The notes: generated from the sequence alone by a model not told the origin. A stretch of DNA of 64,000 bases from Streptococcus suis 10581 (GCA_000440235.1 ALKQ01000044.1:62001-126000), one strand, 5' to 3'; positions 19,639-29,050 are shown, numbered from the stretch's first letter. Translations and numbers: made by a program.

Positions 19639-22098
19639 CTAGTCCTCTGTCGGTCGATACATCATGAGACCTAATCCCATAAAACCTACTAAGAAGAGGC
19701 TCAGCATCCAAACTTGATGACTACTATTTCCAACCATAGAAATGGTTTGACGAAGACCTGAAACAGAATAGCTCATTGGAAGATAAGGCTGAATGACTTG
19801 GAAGAAGCGTGGGCTAAGTTCGATTGGATAGGTACCTGCACTTGAGCCAAGCTGTAGTAACAAGAGAATTAAACTGGCGAAGGATCCAAAACGATTGTTC
19901 CAACCCACCAGGGCTGTAACGAGGGCCATGAAGGTCCAAGAGGCTAAAAGGATTAATCCCAAGGTTGCCATTGGATGAGCCGGATCAATTCCAATCAAGC
20001 GAAGAACACCGTACAGAATCACTGCTGCTAGGCTGGCTATCGTACCATTCAGTAACAATTTCCCTTTAGCCCAATCCCAACGATTTTTGTAGGAACGATT
20101 ATCAATGTGTTTGACAAAAATAACATTGGCAGATAAGGCTGCAACCATTAGGGCAACAGACACCATGTAAGGAGCCATGCCGACTCCGTTGGTCTTCACA
20201 TCATCTTGATCACTGTGTTCCAAGGTGACTGGTTGAGAAACTGCTTGTGCATTTTTGTCTTCTACAGAGACGACTGATAGTTGTTGACTGGCTGAGCTGA
20301 GTGAATTCGTTAGGGTTTCACTACCTGTGCGGAGGCTAGCAATACCACTTGTCAAGATTTTCCCGCCACTAGCTAATTGATCCGTACCAGCAATTAATTG
20401 CTGACTACCTGAAGCCAGTTGTCCTGAACCGCTGACAAGTTGACTGGAGTTGGCAGCCAAGGTTGCCAATCCTGATGTTAGCTGGCCACCTCCTGATTGG
20501 ATGCTACTATTGTTTGCAACCAACTGGGCTCCACCTGCTGCTAATTGGGCAACACCAGCGGTATAGGCTGTGACTCCAGACATGAGTTGACTCGCTCCAC
20601 CTGACAGTTGCATTTGAAGTTGACCAACACCACTCGTCAAGGTTTGAGTTCCTGGTAGAATTTGCTGGTTCAAGGCGGTGTTAACCTGATTCAAGCCACT
20701 TGATAGGTTTTCAATCGCTGTTGTAGCACCTGGCAATGCTTGATTGGCAGCCGTGTTGATCTGACCGACAGCTGATTGCAGCTGGCTCATTTGTGTTGCC
20801 ATGCCAGAAAGACTTTGTAAGCTTGATAAGGCTTGACTGAGTTGAGATAATTGACCCAAAATCGTTTGGGCTGCTGTCACTGTTGCCGAAGGTAAATTTT
20901 GAAGGGCACCAACCAATTCAGCTTGCTGATCAGCTGTCAAGTTTTGATAGGTAGCCGTTGCTTGTAAGGCTGCAATGCTGGCTGTTTTATCAGCTTGGGC
21001 TGCAGTCAACAATCCTTGGGCTTGAGCCCCCATCTCTGTCAAAAGGCTAGATAGAGTAGAGGTATCTACTGCAAGTCCTCCGATACTTGAGAGGCTATCA
21101 TTTAATTGATTGATGGCTGCTTGCAACTGAGGAAGACCTGTCAATAAAGCCTGTATCTGACTAGACTGTTCAGCAGACAAACTAGTTGAACTAGCCAGTT
21201 GCTCCAAGCCTGCCTGCAATTGATTGGCTCCCGTTACTAGTTGTTCAACCTGACTTGCTCCTGATTGTAATTGTCCCACCCCAGCGATGAGCTGAGAGGA
21301 ATTGGCATTTAATTGCTCCGCACCTGAAGCAAGACTCGCTACCCCATTTGTGTAGGTCGTTAAGCCGCTAGAAAGTGTTTGACTGCCTGTCGCAGCCTGA
21401 TTGACTCCATCTGTATAAGACACAAGACCGGTGGCCAATTGGTTTGCTCCTGTCACCAGTGATTGACCTGATGAAGATAAGGTAGATAAGCCTGATGACA
21501 GGGTTTGACTTCCGGTTTCTAATTGACTAGCTCCATCTGTCAATTGTTGGCTACCATCTGCCGCCTCGACCATGCCGGTTTGAATTTCTCTCATACTATC
21601 AAAAACGGCAGTTGTGTATGTTTCAGTAATCGTCTCTGAAACAGATGTCTTTAATTTCTCCATAGCTGATTCGCCCATCTTAGAAGCAACAAAGCTATGA
21701 CCTTTGGAGGTTTGATAAGAAATCGTTATCGGTTCAGGCTGATTCGTCAAGAGACTAGATGCTTTTTCTGATAAATCTTCTGGTAGAGTGATGACCATAT
21801 AGTAGTCCCCTTCTTCCAAGCCTTTCTCCGCATCCTTTTCTGATACAAAGTGAAAATCCAGACTTTTGCTCTCTTTCATATTGTCCACCATATCATCACC
21901 AATGGTGAGGGTTTTATCTTGAAAGCTCGCCGACTGGTCTTGATTGACAACTGCTACAGGCAGCTGATCTAGTCGGCCGTATGGATCCCACATAGAAGTT
22001 AGAAAACTAATATTATACAAAGCTGGGACACAGGCAATACCTAGAATGGTAACCAAAGTCATTGGTTTTTTGAAAATATTCTTTACTTTTTGTAGCAT
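19639..22098 (-). CDS. YhgE/Pip-family membrane protein with low-complexity ectodomain
   Basis: An 819-residue protein. There is an N-terminal membrane segment (about 17-37) followed by the YhgE/Pip N-domain (DQLPVAVVNQDQ). A very long extracellular stretch (about 185-600) is built of QLxxGxxxLxSG-type repeats rich in Ser, Gly, Gln and Leu. About five C-terminal helices form the ABC-2-like domain. The family includes phage infection protein (Pip) of Lactococcus and type VII-secretion-related proteins. The start at 22098 has an AAAGGAG site. Two TTTAGACA-type dyads upstream imply control by the divergent TetR regulator. Confidence 0.88.
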   Translation of the reverse strand: MLQKVKNIFKKPMTLVTILGIACVPALYNISFLTSMWDPYGRLDQLPVAVVNQDQSASFQDKTLTIGDDMVDNMKESKSLDFHFVSEKDAEKGLEEGDYYMVITLPEDLSEKASSLLTNQPEPITISYQTSKGHSFVASKMGESAMEKLKTSVSETITETYTTAVFDSMREIQTGMVEAADGSQQLTDGASQLETGSQTLSSGLSTLSSSGQSLVTGANQLATGLVSYTDGVNQAATGSQTLSSGLTTYTNGVASLASGAEQLNANSSQLIAGVGQLQSGASQVEQLVTGANQLQAGLEQLASSTSLSAEQSSQIQALLTGLPQLQAAINQLNDSLSSIGGLAVDTSTLSSLLTEMGAQAQGLLTAAQADKTASIAALQATATYQNLTADQQAELVGALQNLPSATVTAAQTILGQLSQLSQALSSLQSLSGMATQMSQLQSAVGQINTAANQALPGATTAIENLSSGLNQVNTALNQQILPGTQTLTSGVGQLQMQLSGGASQLMSGVTAYTAGVAQLAAGGAQLVANNSSIQSGGGQLTSGLATLAANSSQLVSGSGQLASGSQQLIAGTDQLASGGKILTSGIASLRTGSETLTNSLSSASQQLSVVSVEDKNAQAVSQPVTLEHSDQDDVKTNGVGMAPYMVSVALMVAALSANVIFVKHIDNRSYKNRWDWAKGKLLLNGTIASLAAVILYGVLRLIGIDPAHPMATLGLILLASWTFMALVTALVGWNNRFGSFASLILLLLQLGSSAGTYPIELSPRFFQVIQPYLPMSYSVSGLRQTISMVGNSSHQVWMLSLFLVGFMGLGLMMYRPTED

Positions 22099-22108
22099 AA
22101 GCAACTCC

Positions 22109-22127
22109 TTTAGACATGCTGTCCAAA
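22109..22127. promoter_or_regulatory. TetR operator near the YhgE gene start
   Basis: TTTAGACA, three bases, then TGTCCAAA: an imperfect copy of the perfect dyad at 22183-22205. It lies 11-29 bases upstream of the YhgE-type start codon, where binding would block transcription or early elongation. Confidence 0.65.
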
Positions 22128-22182
22128 AACTGATAAAATACATTATACAAGTATCAATTTCAAAATCAAGTCAGAAGAACTG

Positions 22183-22205
22183 TTTTTAGACACTGTGTCT
22201 AAAAA
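22183..22205. promoter_or_regulatory. Perfect TetR-type operator in the divergent promoter region
   Basis: Perfect 11-base arms TTTTTAGACAC and GTGTCTAAAAA around one central base. It ends 18 bases before the tetR start codon, which fits autoregulation. Confidence 0.8.
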
Positions 22206-22223
22206 TGTTCAAAAGGAGAAAAT

Positions 22224-22757
22224 ATGGGGACAGATAATCGGAAAGAACGAACTCGACAGGCAATTTTAGAAGCTATGGTAACCTGCCTGGAATCACAAGG
22301 ATTTAATGACATTACAACCACCCACCTAGCCCAGACTGCTGGTATCAGTCGTTCCAGTTTTTATACCCATTATAAGGATAAATATGAATTGATTGACTCC
22401 TATCAACAGGGACTTTTTCACAAATTAGAGGCTATATTTGACCGTTATGACGGCAATCGCCAATCATCATTTTTAGAAATTTTCGAGTTGCTCTATCGTG
22501 AAAAATTACTTTCTGCCCTACTGACCCATAACGGAACTCAAGAAATCCAAAACTTCCTCATCAATAAAGTCCGGCTTCTTATTGCCAATGATTTAGCGGA
22601 ACGCTTAGGAAAAGAAGATTTATCACAACTGGAAAAAGAATACAGTAGCATCTATTTTTCACATGCCTTCTTCGGTATCATGCAGGTATGGATAAAAAAT
22701 GGGAAGCAAGAATCTCCTCAATATATGACCGATTTTCTAATCAAAATGTTACCGTAA
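22224..22757 (+). CDS. TetR/AcrR-family repressor of the YhgE divergon
   Basis: A 177-residue TetR-family regulator with an N-terminal helix-turn-helix (about 8-55; TTHLAQTAGISRSSFYTHYKDK) and a C-terminal ligand-binding half. It is divergently transcribed from the YhgE/Pip-type gene, with two related dyads in the 125-base gap. It has an AAAGGAG ribosome site. Confidence 0.9.
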   Translation: MGTDNRKERTRQAILEAMVTCLESQGFNDITTTHLAQTAGISRSSFYTHYKDKYELIDSYQQGLFHKLEAIFDRYDGNRQSSFLEIFELLYREKLLSALLTHNGTQEIQNFLINKVRLLIANDLAERLGKEDLSQLEKEYSSIYFSHAFFGIMQVWIKNGKQESPQYMTDFLIKMLP

Positions 22758-22793
22758 TCATTATTTTCTAGCTTCACAACTTAAGAATTATGG

Positions 22794-22823
22794 TATAATA
22801 GCTATATCGTGCAAACGTTTTCT
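22794..22823 (+). promoter_or_regulatory. ABC exporter promoter with cre site
   Basis: An extended -10 (TGG before TATAAT, 22794-22799) is followed at 22810-22823 by TGCAAACGTTTTCT, which matches the CcpA consensus except for the last base. CcpA bound there would act as a roadblock just after the start point. Confidence 0.65.
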
Positions 22824-22840
22824 TAAAAGGAGATAATGAT

Positions 22841-23824
22841 ATGATTCAGGCAGAACATCTTTCAAAAACCTATTCAATCATTGATAAGGAAGTCGGTCTA
22901 AAAGGCTCTATCAAGGCATTTTTCAAGCCAAAGAAAAAGTCAATCCCTGCTGTTCAAGACATTTCCTTACAGGTAGGAAAAGGAGAAATCATCGGCTATA
23001 TCGGCTCCAACGGTTCTGGTAAATCCACCACCATCAAAATGCTGACAGGTGTTCTCTATCCAGACCAGGGTTCCGTCCGCATCAATGGGCTCAACCCTCA
23101 AGAAAACCGTAAAGCTGTCAACAAGCAAATCGGCGTTCTCTTTGGACAAAAATCTCACTTGGATTGGAACTTGCCTGTGCAAGAATCTTTTATCCTTCAC
23201 GCAAAAATATATGATGTTCCAGACAAGGTATTCAAAGAGCGATTGACTGTCTTGATCGAGCTATTGGACTTGGCTGATATTATGAAGCAACCGATTCGTA
23301 ATCTGTCACTCGGACAACGGGTTCGCTGTGAATTTGCGGCTATCTTTATCCACCAGCCTGCCGTTGTTTTTTTGGACGAACCAACCATCGGCTTGGATGC
23401 CAGCGTCAAGGAGATCATTCGCTCCTTCATCCGCTATATGAATCAAGAATACCAGACCACCTTTTTGATTACTTCCCATGATATGAAGGACATCGAAAGC
23501 CTCTGTGAGCGGATTTTTATCATTGATAAGGGCAAAAAAGTCTATGATGGTTCACTGACCGTCCTCAAAGAACGCTTTTCCACAGTCAAGACCATTCTCT
23601 TCTCCACCGAAAAACCGATTGAAAAAGACTTGCAGTTGGATGGCTGGGAGTTTGAGCAGTTGGATGACTTCCATTTTGAAATCCACTACCAAAGCAAGGT
23701 CTGGACCAGTGCTCAAGTGATTGAGCAAGTTTTCAATCATTTTGCCATTGAAGATGTTACCATGAAAGAATTGGAAATTGAAACCATGGTCCGCCAAATT
23801 TATGAGGAGGGCATCCATGCGTAA
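22841..23824 (+). CDS. ABC transporter ATPase (COG4586 type)
   Basis: A 327-residue ATPase with Walker A GSNGSGKST (about 51-59), signature LSLGQRVRCEF (about 153-163), Walker B AVVFLDEPT and H-loop SHDM. It belongs with two COG4587/COG3694-type permeases encoded directly downstream. These three-gene exporters are widespread in Firmicutes, with unknown or drug/lipid substrates. The downstream start lies inside its last codons. Confidence 0.9.
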   Translation: MIQAEHLSKTYSIIDKEVGLKGSIKAFFKPKKKSIPAVQDISLQVGKGEIIGYIGSNGSGKSTTIKMLTGVLYPDQGSVRINGLNPQENRKAVNKQIGVLFGQKSHLDWNLPVQESFILHAKIYDVPDKVFKERLTVLIELLDLADIMKQPIRNLSLGQRVRCEFAAIFIHQPAVVFLDEPTIGLDASVKEIIRSFIRYMNQEYQTTFLITSHDMKDIESLCERIFIIDKGKKVYDGSLTVLKERFSTVKTILFSTEKPIEKDLQLDGWEFEQLDDFHFEIHYQSKVWTSAQVIEQVFNHFAIEDVTMKELEIETMVRQIYEEGIHA

Positions 23825-24596
23825 ATATCTCTACATGACCCGCCTGACCATGATGAATGCTATGCAGTATAAGGCTTTCTTTCTAGCGACCTTCGTTTCA
23901 CTGGCAGTGAAGATTTTGGTAGCTCTCTATGTCTGGAAAACCATTTTCTTCACTCAATCAGAAGTCAATGGCTTTACCCTACAAACCTTTACTACATATA
24001 TCATCTTTGCTAATCTACTAGCCAGTTTAAATTCTTTCTCACTCGGAGAAGATTTATCCTACAGCATTTTAAAAGGAAGCATTGCTGGAGAATTTCTCAG
24101 ACCCTATTCCTTTATCCTAGCTCTCTTTTTCAAAGACCTTGGAAATAAGCTCTTGGAGTTGATAAAATTTGCTATCGTATTTATCGGTATTCTACTTGTT
24201 CATCAAGATTTCTACCTGCCTGACGGCCAGACCATTTTGCTCTTTCTAGTCAGTTCGATTCTAGGGATGTTTATCGTTCAATTGCTGGATATGGCTTTTG
24301 GCTTCTTAGCATTTTTTACGGTCAATGCCTGGGGAGTTATGCTCCTACGGATGGGGCTTTTCAATTTGGCTTCTGGAGCACTCTTGCCACTCAGTTTTTA
24401 TCCACAGTCTGTGGAAAACTTTTTGAAACTCCTTCCCTATAATTATGCGGTTAACGTTCCTGTTTCCATTTTACTAGGTCAGGAAAGTGATCTAAGAGCT
24501 TTGGGATTGCAAGTTCTCTGGATACCATTCCTCGCTCTCTTCATCGCTGCTCTTTGGTCTCAGGCCAAGCGTCGTATTGTCATTTTTGGAGGTTAA
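23817..24596 (+). CDS. ABC-2 permease, first subunit
   Basis: A 259-residue permease with six predicted membrane helices, of the COG4587 family. The start at 23817 (MRKYLYMT) follows GAGGAGG and overlaps the ATPase gene by 8 bases. It presumably heterodimerises with the next gene product. Confidence 0.87.
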   Translation: MRKYLYMTRLTMMNAMQYKAFFLATFVSLAVKILVALYVWKTIFFTQSEVNGFTLQTFTTYIIFANLLASLNSFSLGEDLSYSILKGSIAGEFLRPYSFILALFFKDLGNKLLELIKFAIVFIGILLVHQDFYLPDGQTILLFLVSSILGMFIVQLLDMAFGFLAFFTVNAWGVMLLRMGLFNLASGALLPLSFYPQSVENFLKLLPYNYAVNVPVSILLGQESDLRALGLQVLWIPFLALFIAALWSQAKRRIVIFGG

Positions 24597-24597
24597 C

Positions 24598-25380
24598 ATG
24601 AAGAAATATATCAGCCTCTATTTATATAACATCAAGGTCTACATGATGGCCCAGATGTCCTTTCGGGTGGACTTCTTCATCGGACTTTTCTCCTCGTTGA
24701 TTGAACAAATTGTCTACCTGATTTTCCTCAACATCCTCTTTGGAAATATCAAGGAAATCGCTGGTTTCAACTACGGTCAAATGCTTTTCATCTATGGAAT
24801 AGCTACCGTCGGACGCTCCATTCACTTGATATTCTTTGACAATCTCTGGATGTTTGGTAGTCGCTATATCCGACAAGGCGAATTTGAACGCCTCCTCCTC
24901 ATGCCTGTCAATCCTCTTTTTCAGCTAATTTGTGAACGAATCCAGCCACAAGGAATCGGAACAACCCTTATCGGTTCCCTTGCACTAGCCCAAGCTTCTA
25001 AAGAATTAGGTATGGAATGGAGTCTTGGAAAACTAGCCCTACTAATCTTTATTGCCATTTGTATCGGCCTACTCTATGCAGCTATTCAGCTGGGACCAAC
25101 TGCTCTTGCATTTTGGATTGTAGAATCATTTCCTTTGACTATGGGAATTTTTGCCCTCAATCAGATGGCTCAATACCCACTCAATATCTATCCAAAAATC
25201 ATTCAAATCCTGCTGATATTTGTTTTCCCCTATGCTTTTACAGCCTATTTCCCAGCCCTCTACTTCTTAGACCTGTCTATGTGGGGACTGGCTCTGCCAC
25301 TGGTTGTCCTGATCTTATTTACCATCAATTACAAACTCTTCCGCTATGGTATAACCAAGTTCACCAGTGTTGGAAATTAA
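24598..25380 (+). CDS. ABC-2 permease, second subunit
   Basis: A 260-residue, six-helix permease of the COG3694 family. It starts one base after the first permease stop, with GGAGG overlapping the end of that gene. It is the last gene of the operon and is followed by a BOX-like repeat and a terminator. Confidence 0.87.
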   Translation: MKKYISLYLYNIKVYMMAQMSFRVDFFIGLFSSLIEQIVYLIFLNILFGNIKEIAGFNYGQMLFIYGIATVGRSIHLIFFDNLWMFGSRYIRQGEFERLLLMPVNPLFQLICERIQPQGIGTTLIGSLALAQASKELGMEWSLGKLALLIFIAICIGLLYAAIQLGPTALAFWIVESFPLTMGIFALNQMAQYPLNIYPKIIQILLIFVFPYAFTAYFPALYFLDLSMWGLALPLVVLILFTINYKLFRYGITKFTSVGN

Positions 25381-25482
25381 TACTCAATGAAAATCAAAAA
25401 TAGACTAGGCGACGCAGATGTAGATAGAACTGACGTTCATCAAATCAAGTCAACAACGTCTGCTTTTGATTTTCGAAGAGTA
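25381..25482. repeat. BOX-like intergenic repeat, copy 2
   Basis: A 102-bp element with ends TACTCAATGAAAATCAAA and TTTTGATTTTCGAAGAGTA, which can pair with each other. It starts at the base after the permease stop codon and directly precedes a terminator. Confidence 0.82.
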
Positions 25483-25484
25483 TA

Positions 25485-25524
25485 AAAAAGCTAGCATTCT
25501 CTGGATTGAGAGCACTAGCTTTTT
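25485..25524. terminator. Bidirectional terminator
   Basis: Arms 25485-25494 and 25515-25524 (AAAAAGCTAG type) with an inner TCTC/GAGA stem. It lies between the convergent permease and HAD phosphatase genes. Confidence 0.85.
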
Positions 25525-25533
25525 TCTATATAC

Positions 25534-26361
25534 TTATAAAATATATTCTTCAATGACCTGAAGCACACCAGCTTCCAAATGGCTTGGAGCCATGTATTTG
25601 GCAACCGCCTTGACCTTGTCTGTCGCATTTTCCATAGCATAAGAAACACCAACATAGGACAATAACTCAATATCATTGTCTGAATCACCGAAGGCCATTA
25701 CCTGTTCAGGTTCGATATCTAGACCGGTCAAAATCTGTTCCAAGCCCCATGCCTTATGAATCCCTTCTGGTAATATATCAATGGAGCCATAGCCACTTGT
25801 CACTGCAGTAAGACGACCTTGAAAAGCCTGGTTAAACTCTTCCGTTATCGATTCTACACGCGCTTCAGGAACCCAGAGACCAACCTTGTATATTGACTCT
25901 GAAACTGGATAGGCACTGAGGTCGTCTAAATATGTCACACGATTTTGGAAGGTAGCCATCTGAGCTGGTTCTATTGGCAAATCAGTCCCTGCAAACGGCA
26001 TACCTGCCCCAGCCTGCATATAAATGTTTTCTTCATTCGACAACATCAGACATACATCCGCCCAACGGCCTTTGAAAAAATGCAGTATTGCTTCGACTTC
26101 CACTTGCTGAATAGCCCGACGAATTACTGTCTTGCCATTTTGATACACATGGGCTCCATTATCCGCTACAAAGATTAATCTGTCTTCAAATTCTTGGCAT
26201 AATTGTAGTAATCGCCCAATTCCATTACCACTAGCGATAACAAAAGGAATCTTTTTCTGATCTAGTTGATCCAAGACCCGTGAAAATCGCTCTCTATCAA
26301 AACTCCCCTGACCATCTAAAAAGGTCCCATCCATGTCTGTTGCAATTAATCGAACTGTCAT
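25534..26361 (-). CDS. Cof-type HAD-superfamily phosphatase
   Basis: A 275-residue HAD phosphatase of the Cof/YbiV type, likely a sugar-phosphate phosphatase. Motif I is DMDGTFLD (about 8-15) and motif IV is GDSDNDIELL near the C-terminus. A large C2 cap domain lies between. The start at 26361 (MTVRLIATDMDGT) has a GAGGAG site, 11 bases after the capA-like stop, so it is probably co-transcribed with that gene. Confidence 0.9.
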   Translation of the reverse strand: MTVRLIATDMDGTFLDGQGSFDRERFSRVLDQLDQKKIPFVIASGNGIGRLLQLCQEFEDRLIFVADNGAHVYQNGKTVIRRAIQQVEVEAILHFFKGRWADVCLMLSNEENIYMQAGAGMPFAGTDLPIEPAQMATFQNRVTYLDDLSAYPVSESIYKVGLWVPEARVESITEEFNQAFQGRLTAVTSGYGSIDILPEGIHKAWGLEQILTGLDIEPEQVMAFGDSDNDIELLSYVGVSYAMENATDKVKAVAKYMAPSHLEAGVLQVIEEYIL

Positions 26362-26372
26362 CTTCTCTCTCC

Positions 26373-27605
26373 TCACCATACCAAATTGACAAAGTCTTTC
26401 ATTTCTTGATAGGCTGTATCCACACGCGCCTGTGTATCTAGATCCAATTGTCCATAGTATTGACCACCAGCGACCCAGTCTTCCAATACATAGGTCTGAT
26501 AGCTAAAACGCTCATATCCATCTTGTGAATACGTTCCCTGAGAGATACGATTCACCCAGGTTGGATGGGCTTGAGCAGTTTGAATACTTGTCTGCCCATT
26601 CTCTTTTTGAATCCTTATATCCATCAAGACACCCCGCTCGGTCCATTGGGAATTTGGTGTATCATCCATGCTCTCAATACGCTGATTGGACAGGAAATTC
26701 CCCATCGAATAGATAATCAATTTTCTCTGGCCATCTTTTTCAATAATCTCTGCGGGCTCGACTACATGCGGATGCCCACCAAGAACGATGTCTGCTCCCC
26801 AATCAATCATTTGATGGTACAAACTGGTCTGTTCCTCCGTAGGCTCCAACTGGTATTCCACACCCGTCTGAGGCATGACGATGGTAATATCCGCCTCTTT
26901 CTCAGCTCGCTCAATCTCTGCCCGCATCTTTTCTTTATCAAAATCCGATAAATAGGCATCATATTCCTCCTGACTCAGCAAAGCCTCCATCCCGTTGAAA
27001 CCGTAAGCATAGGCTAGGACAGCTATACGGATACCATTGACTTCTCGAATGTAGAGTGGTGCAGTTGCCCGATTGCCTTCGGCGTAGACACCGACTGTAT
27101 CCACACCTGCATCTCTAAATGTATTGACAGTGGAAATTAGCCCTGATAGATGTGAGTCCAAAATATGATTGTGGGCTAAGTCCACCAAATCGTAGCCTGC
27201 ATCATGGATATTGTTGGCGACAATGGCAGGCGCATTAAAAAGTGGGTAACCTGCTAATTCGACATCTGGGGAAATGGTCCCTTCAAAGTCTGCGATAGCG
27301 AAATCAGCCTGTTCTATCCAGGGCTTTACGTAGGTAAAATTCTCAGAAAAATCGTAACTTCCATCTGGCTGTTCTGCTCCTCGAAGAATAGGCAAGTGAT
27401 AGAGTAAATCTCCGTGAGCCATGATGCGAACAGAATTATCTGAGTGCATTGATTCTGAGGGCTGATTCAGCCTAGGAACTAGGTGCTCGCTTACAATAAT
27501 AATCGCCAAGATAATAGTCGCTAAGCCACAAATAAAAAACAAATGCATCTTTGTCCGATAGGACGCATATCGTTTTCTGCGAATATAGTTCGCTCTTTTC
27601 TCCAT
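26373..27605 (-). CDS. CapA/PgsA-family membrane-anchored protein
   Basis: A 410-residue CapA-family protein with a cytoplasmic N-terminus, one membrane helix (about 19-42) and an extracellular metallophosphatase-like PGA_cap domain (about 58-350; MAHGDLLYH, DLAHNHILD, LGGHPHVVEP, SMGNFLSNQ). In Bacillus the PgsA homologue works in poly-gamma-glutamate export. Stand-alone streptococcal members have no proven function. No PgsB or PgsC neighbours are present. Confidence 0.88.
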   Translation of the reverse strand: MEKRANYIRRKRYASYRTKMHLFFICGLATIILAIIIVSEHLVPRLNQPSESMHSDNSVRIMAHGDLLYHLPILRGAEQPDGSYDFSENFTYVKPWIEQADFAIADFEGTISPDVELAGYPLFNAPAIVANNIHDAGYDLVDLAHNHILDSHLSGLISTVNTFRDAGVDTVGVYAEGNRATAPLYIREVNGIRIAVLAYAYGFNGMEALLSQEEYDAYLSDFDKEKMRAEIERAEKEADITIVMPQTGVEYQLEPTEEQTSLYHQMIDWGADIVLGGHPHVVEPAEIIEKDGQRKLIIYSMGNFLSNQRIESMDDTPNSQWTERGVLMDIRIQKENGQTSIQTAQAHPTWVNRISQGTYSQDGYERFSYQTYVLEDWVAGGQYYGQLDLDTQARVDTAYQEMKDFVNLVW

Positions 27606-27631
27606 ACCTTTACCCTCATACTCCCTACTTA

Positions 27632-27715
27632 AGAACCTTTGTTCAAAATACAGTCAGTAGTCCCTCAAAAAACTATTTCTTCCATAAAAGTACATCACTT
27701 ATAAATAGAGGTTCT
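27632..27715. repeat. MITE-like element, shorter copy B
   Basis: An 84-bp segment with terminal AGAACCT-type inverted repeats (27632-27638 and 27707-27715). Internally 28 of 29 bases match copy A near lacG (27643-27671). The right part also shares the CATCACTT-type subterminal sequence. It forms most of the predicted 5' untranslated region of the capA-like gene. Confidence 0.55.
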
Positions 27716-27721
27716 AATATT

Positions 27722-27750
27722 AGTATACGACATTTTTGATAAAAAATCTA
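27722..27750 (-). promoter_or_regulatory. Promoter of the capA-like gene
   Basis: On the minus strand TAGATT (plus 27745-27750), a 17-base spacer and TATACT (27722-27727). Transcription would start at the edge of repeat copy B. The rest of the 332-base gap holds copy B, this promoter and the pyrD terminator. Confidence 0.55.
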
Positions 27751-27849
27751 AATAAAATCAGAATTCCATCTCACAAATATATGTTTCTGACTATGTATTC
27801 CATTCCTCAAACGATTATCAGACCGATCTTCACAGACCATTTAAAAAGA

Positions 27850-27910
27850 GCTAACATTATCCCCTCGTGACTCCCTAAAAGACTATCTGGGAGAACAGTA
27901 CAATGTTAGC
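27850..27910 (-). terminator. pyrDA terminator
   Basis: Nine-base outer arms (27850-27858 and 27902-27910) enclose a second CTCCC/GGGAG hairpin. T-rich sequence follows on both strands. It lies 27 bases after the pyrDA stop. Confidence 0.8.
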
Positions 27911-27937
27911 TTCTTTTTATGTCTTCAACAGAGGATT

Positions 27938-28876
27938 TTAATCATCTAAGTGCTGTAGCTTGCCACGAAAATCTTCAATGGTCTCGTAACCTTTTTCAGC
28001 CATAATGGTCTGCAATTCAGCCGTAATGCGTTCAAAGGCTACCACACCTTCCTTTTGCAGAGTTGTTCCAACTTGAACCATGCTGGCACCACAGAGAATG
28101 TGTTCGAAGGCATCCCGACCTGTCAAGACGCCACCAGTCCCAACAATTTGAATCTCCGGTTTCAAGCGTTGGTAAAAAGCGTGGACATTGGCAAGAGCAG
28201 TCGGCTTGATATACTCTCCACCGATACCACCAAAACCATTTTTAGGCTTGATGACAACTGACTCATCCTTGATATAGAGACCATTTCCAATCGAATTGAC
28301 ACAGTTGACAAACTTCAAAGGAAACTGGTTGAAAATCGCTGCTGCTTGGTCAAAATGCACAATATCGAAATAAGGTGGTAACTTAATACCGAGTGGTTTG
28401 GTAAAGTAAGTGAAGACCTCCTGCAAGATGGTTTCTGTCGTTTCAAAATCATAGGCAATCTGCGGTTTTCCAGGGACATTGGGACAAGAAAGATTTAACT
28501 CTGTCAGCCCCTTAAAATCACTGGCTTCTACAGTTCTCAAAATCTCATGAGTCTCATCAGGCGACATTCCAACTAAAGATAAAACAAATGTGCGTTCTGG
28601 CTCCGTTTCCTGCAATTCTAGTAGATAATCCAAATAGTAAGCCAAGCCCTGATTTGGCAAGCCCATCGAATTGATAGAACCAAGCGGAACATTCTGATAA
28701 CGTGGTTCTGGATTACCCGCGCGGTAGTCCAAGGTTGCTGTTTTTGTTACAAAAGTACCCGCCTTCGAGTTCTTAACCGCATCCAATTCTTCCTTGGTCA
28801 TGCACCAAACCCCTGCCGCATTCATCAAACAATTATCAAAGGTAAATCCACCGAGTGTCGTTGCTGTTGAAACCAT
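27938..28876 (-). CDS. pyrDA: Dihydroorotate dehydrogenase, class 1A
   Basis: A 312-residue fumarate-dependent dihydroorotate dehydrogenase of pyrimidine synthesis. Landmarks are [13 protein letters not shown] (about 17-29), [22 protein letters not shown] with the active-site cysteine (about 130) and [15 protein letters not shown]. The class 1A form is cytosolic and typical of Streptococcus and Lactococcus. The start at 28876 has GGAGG at the right spacing. Confidence 0.94.
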   Translation of the reverse strand: MVSTATTLGGFTFDNCLMNAAGVWCMTKEELDAVKNSKAGTFVTKTATLDYRAGNPEPRYQNVPLGSINSMGLPNQGLAYYLDYLLELQETEPERTFVLSLVGMSPDETHEILRTVEASDFKGLTELNLSCPNVPGKPQIAYDFETTETILQEVFTYFTKPLGIKLPPYFDIVHFDQAAAIFNQFPLKFVNCVNSIGNGLYIKDESVVIKPKNGFGGIGGEYIKPTALANVHAFYQRLKPEIQIVGTGGVLTGRDAFEHILCGASMVQVGTTLQKEGVVAFERITAELQTIMAEKGYETIEDFRGKLQHLDD

Positions 28877-29007
28877 ATTATCCTCCATATAGGTCATTCT
28901 TTCTTGATTATATCATAAGAAACAAACGGATTTTCTTCATTTACTACTAAGGTTCGGATTTTGCAATAAAAATTTATTAATTTTTTTAAAATTCTTACAT
29001 TTTCTTC

Positions 29008-29036
29008 TTTACATTTAAAAATCATGGTGCTATAAT
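29008..29036 (+). promoter_or_regulatory. gdhA promoter
   Basis: TTTACA (29008-29013), a 17-base spacer and TATAAT (29031-29036), about 95 bases upstream of the gdhA start. Two dyads lie in the leader. Confidence 0.85.
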
Positions 29037-29050
29037 AATTATCAGATAAA

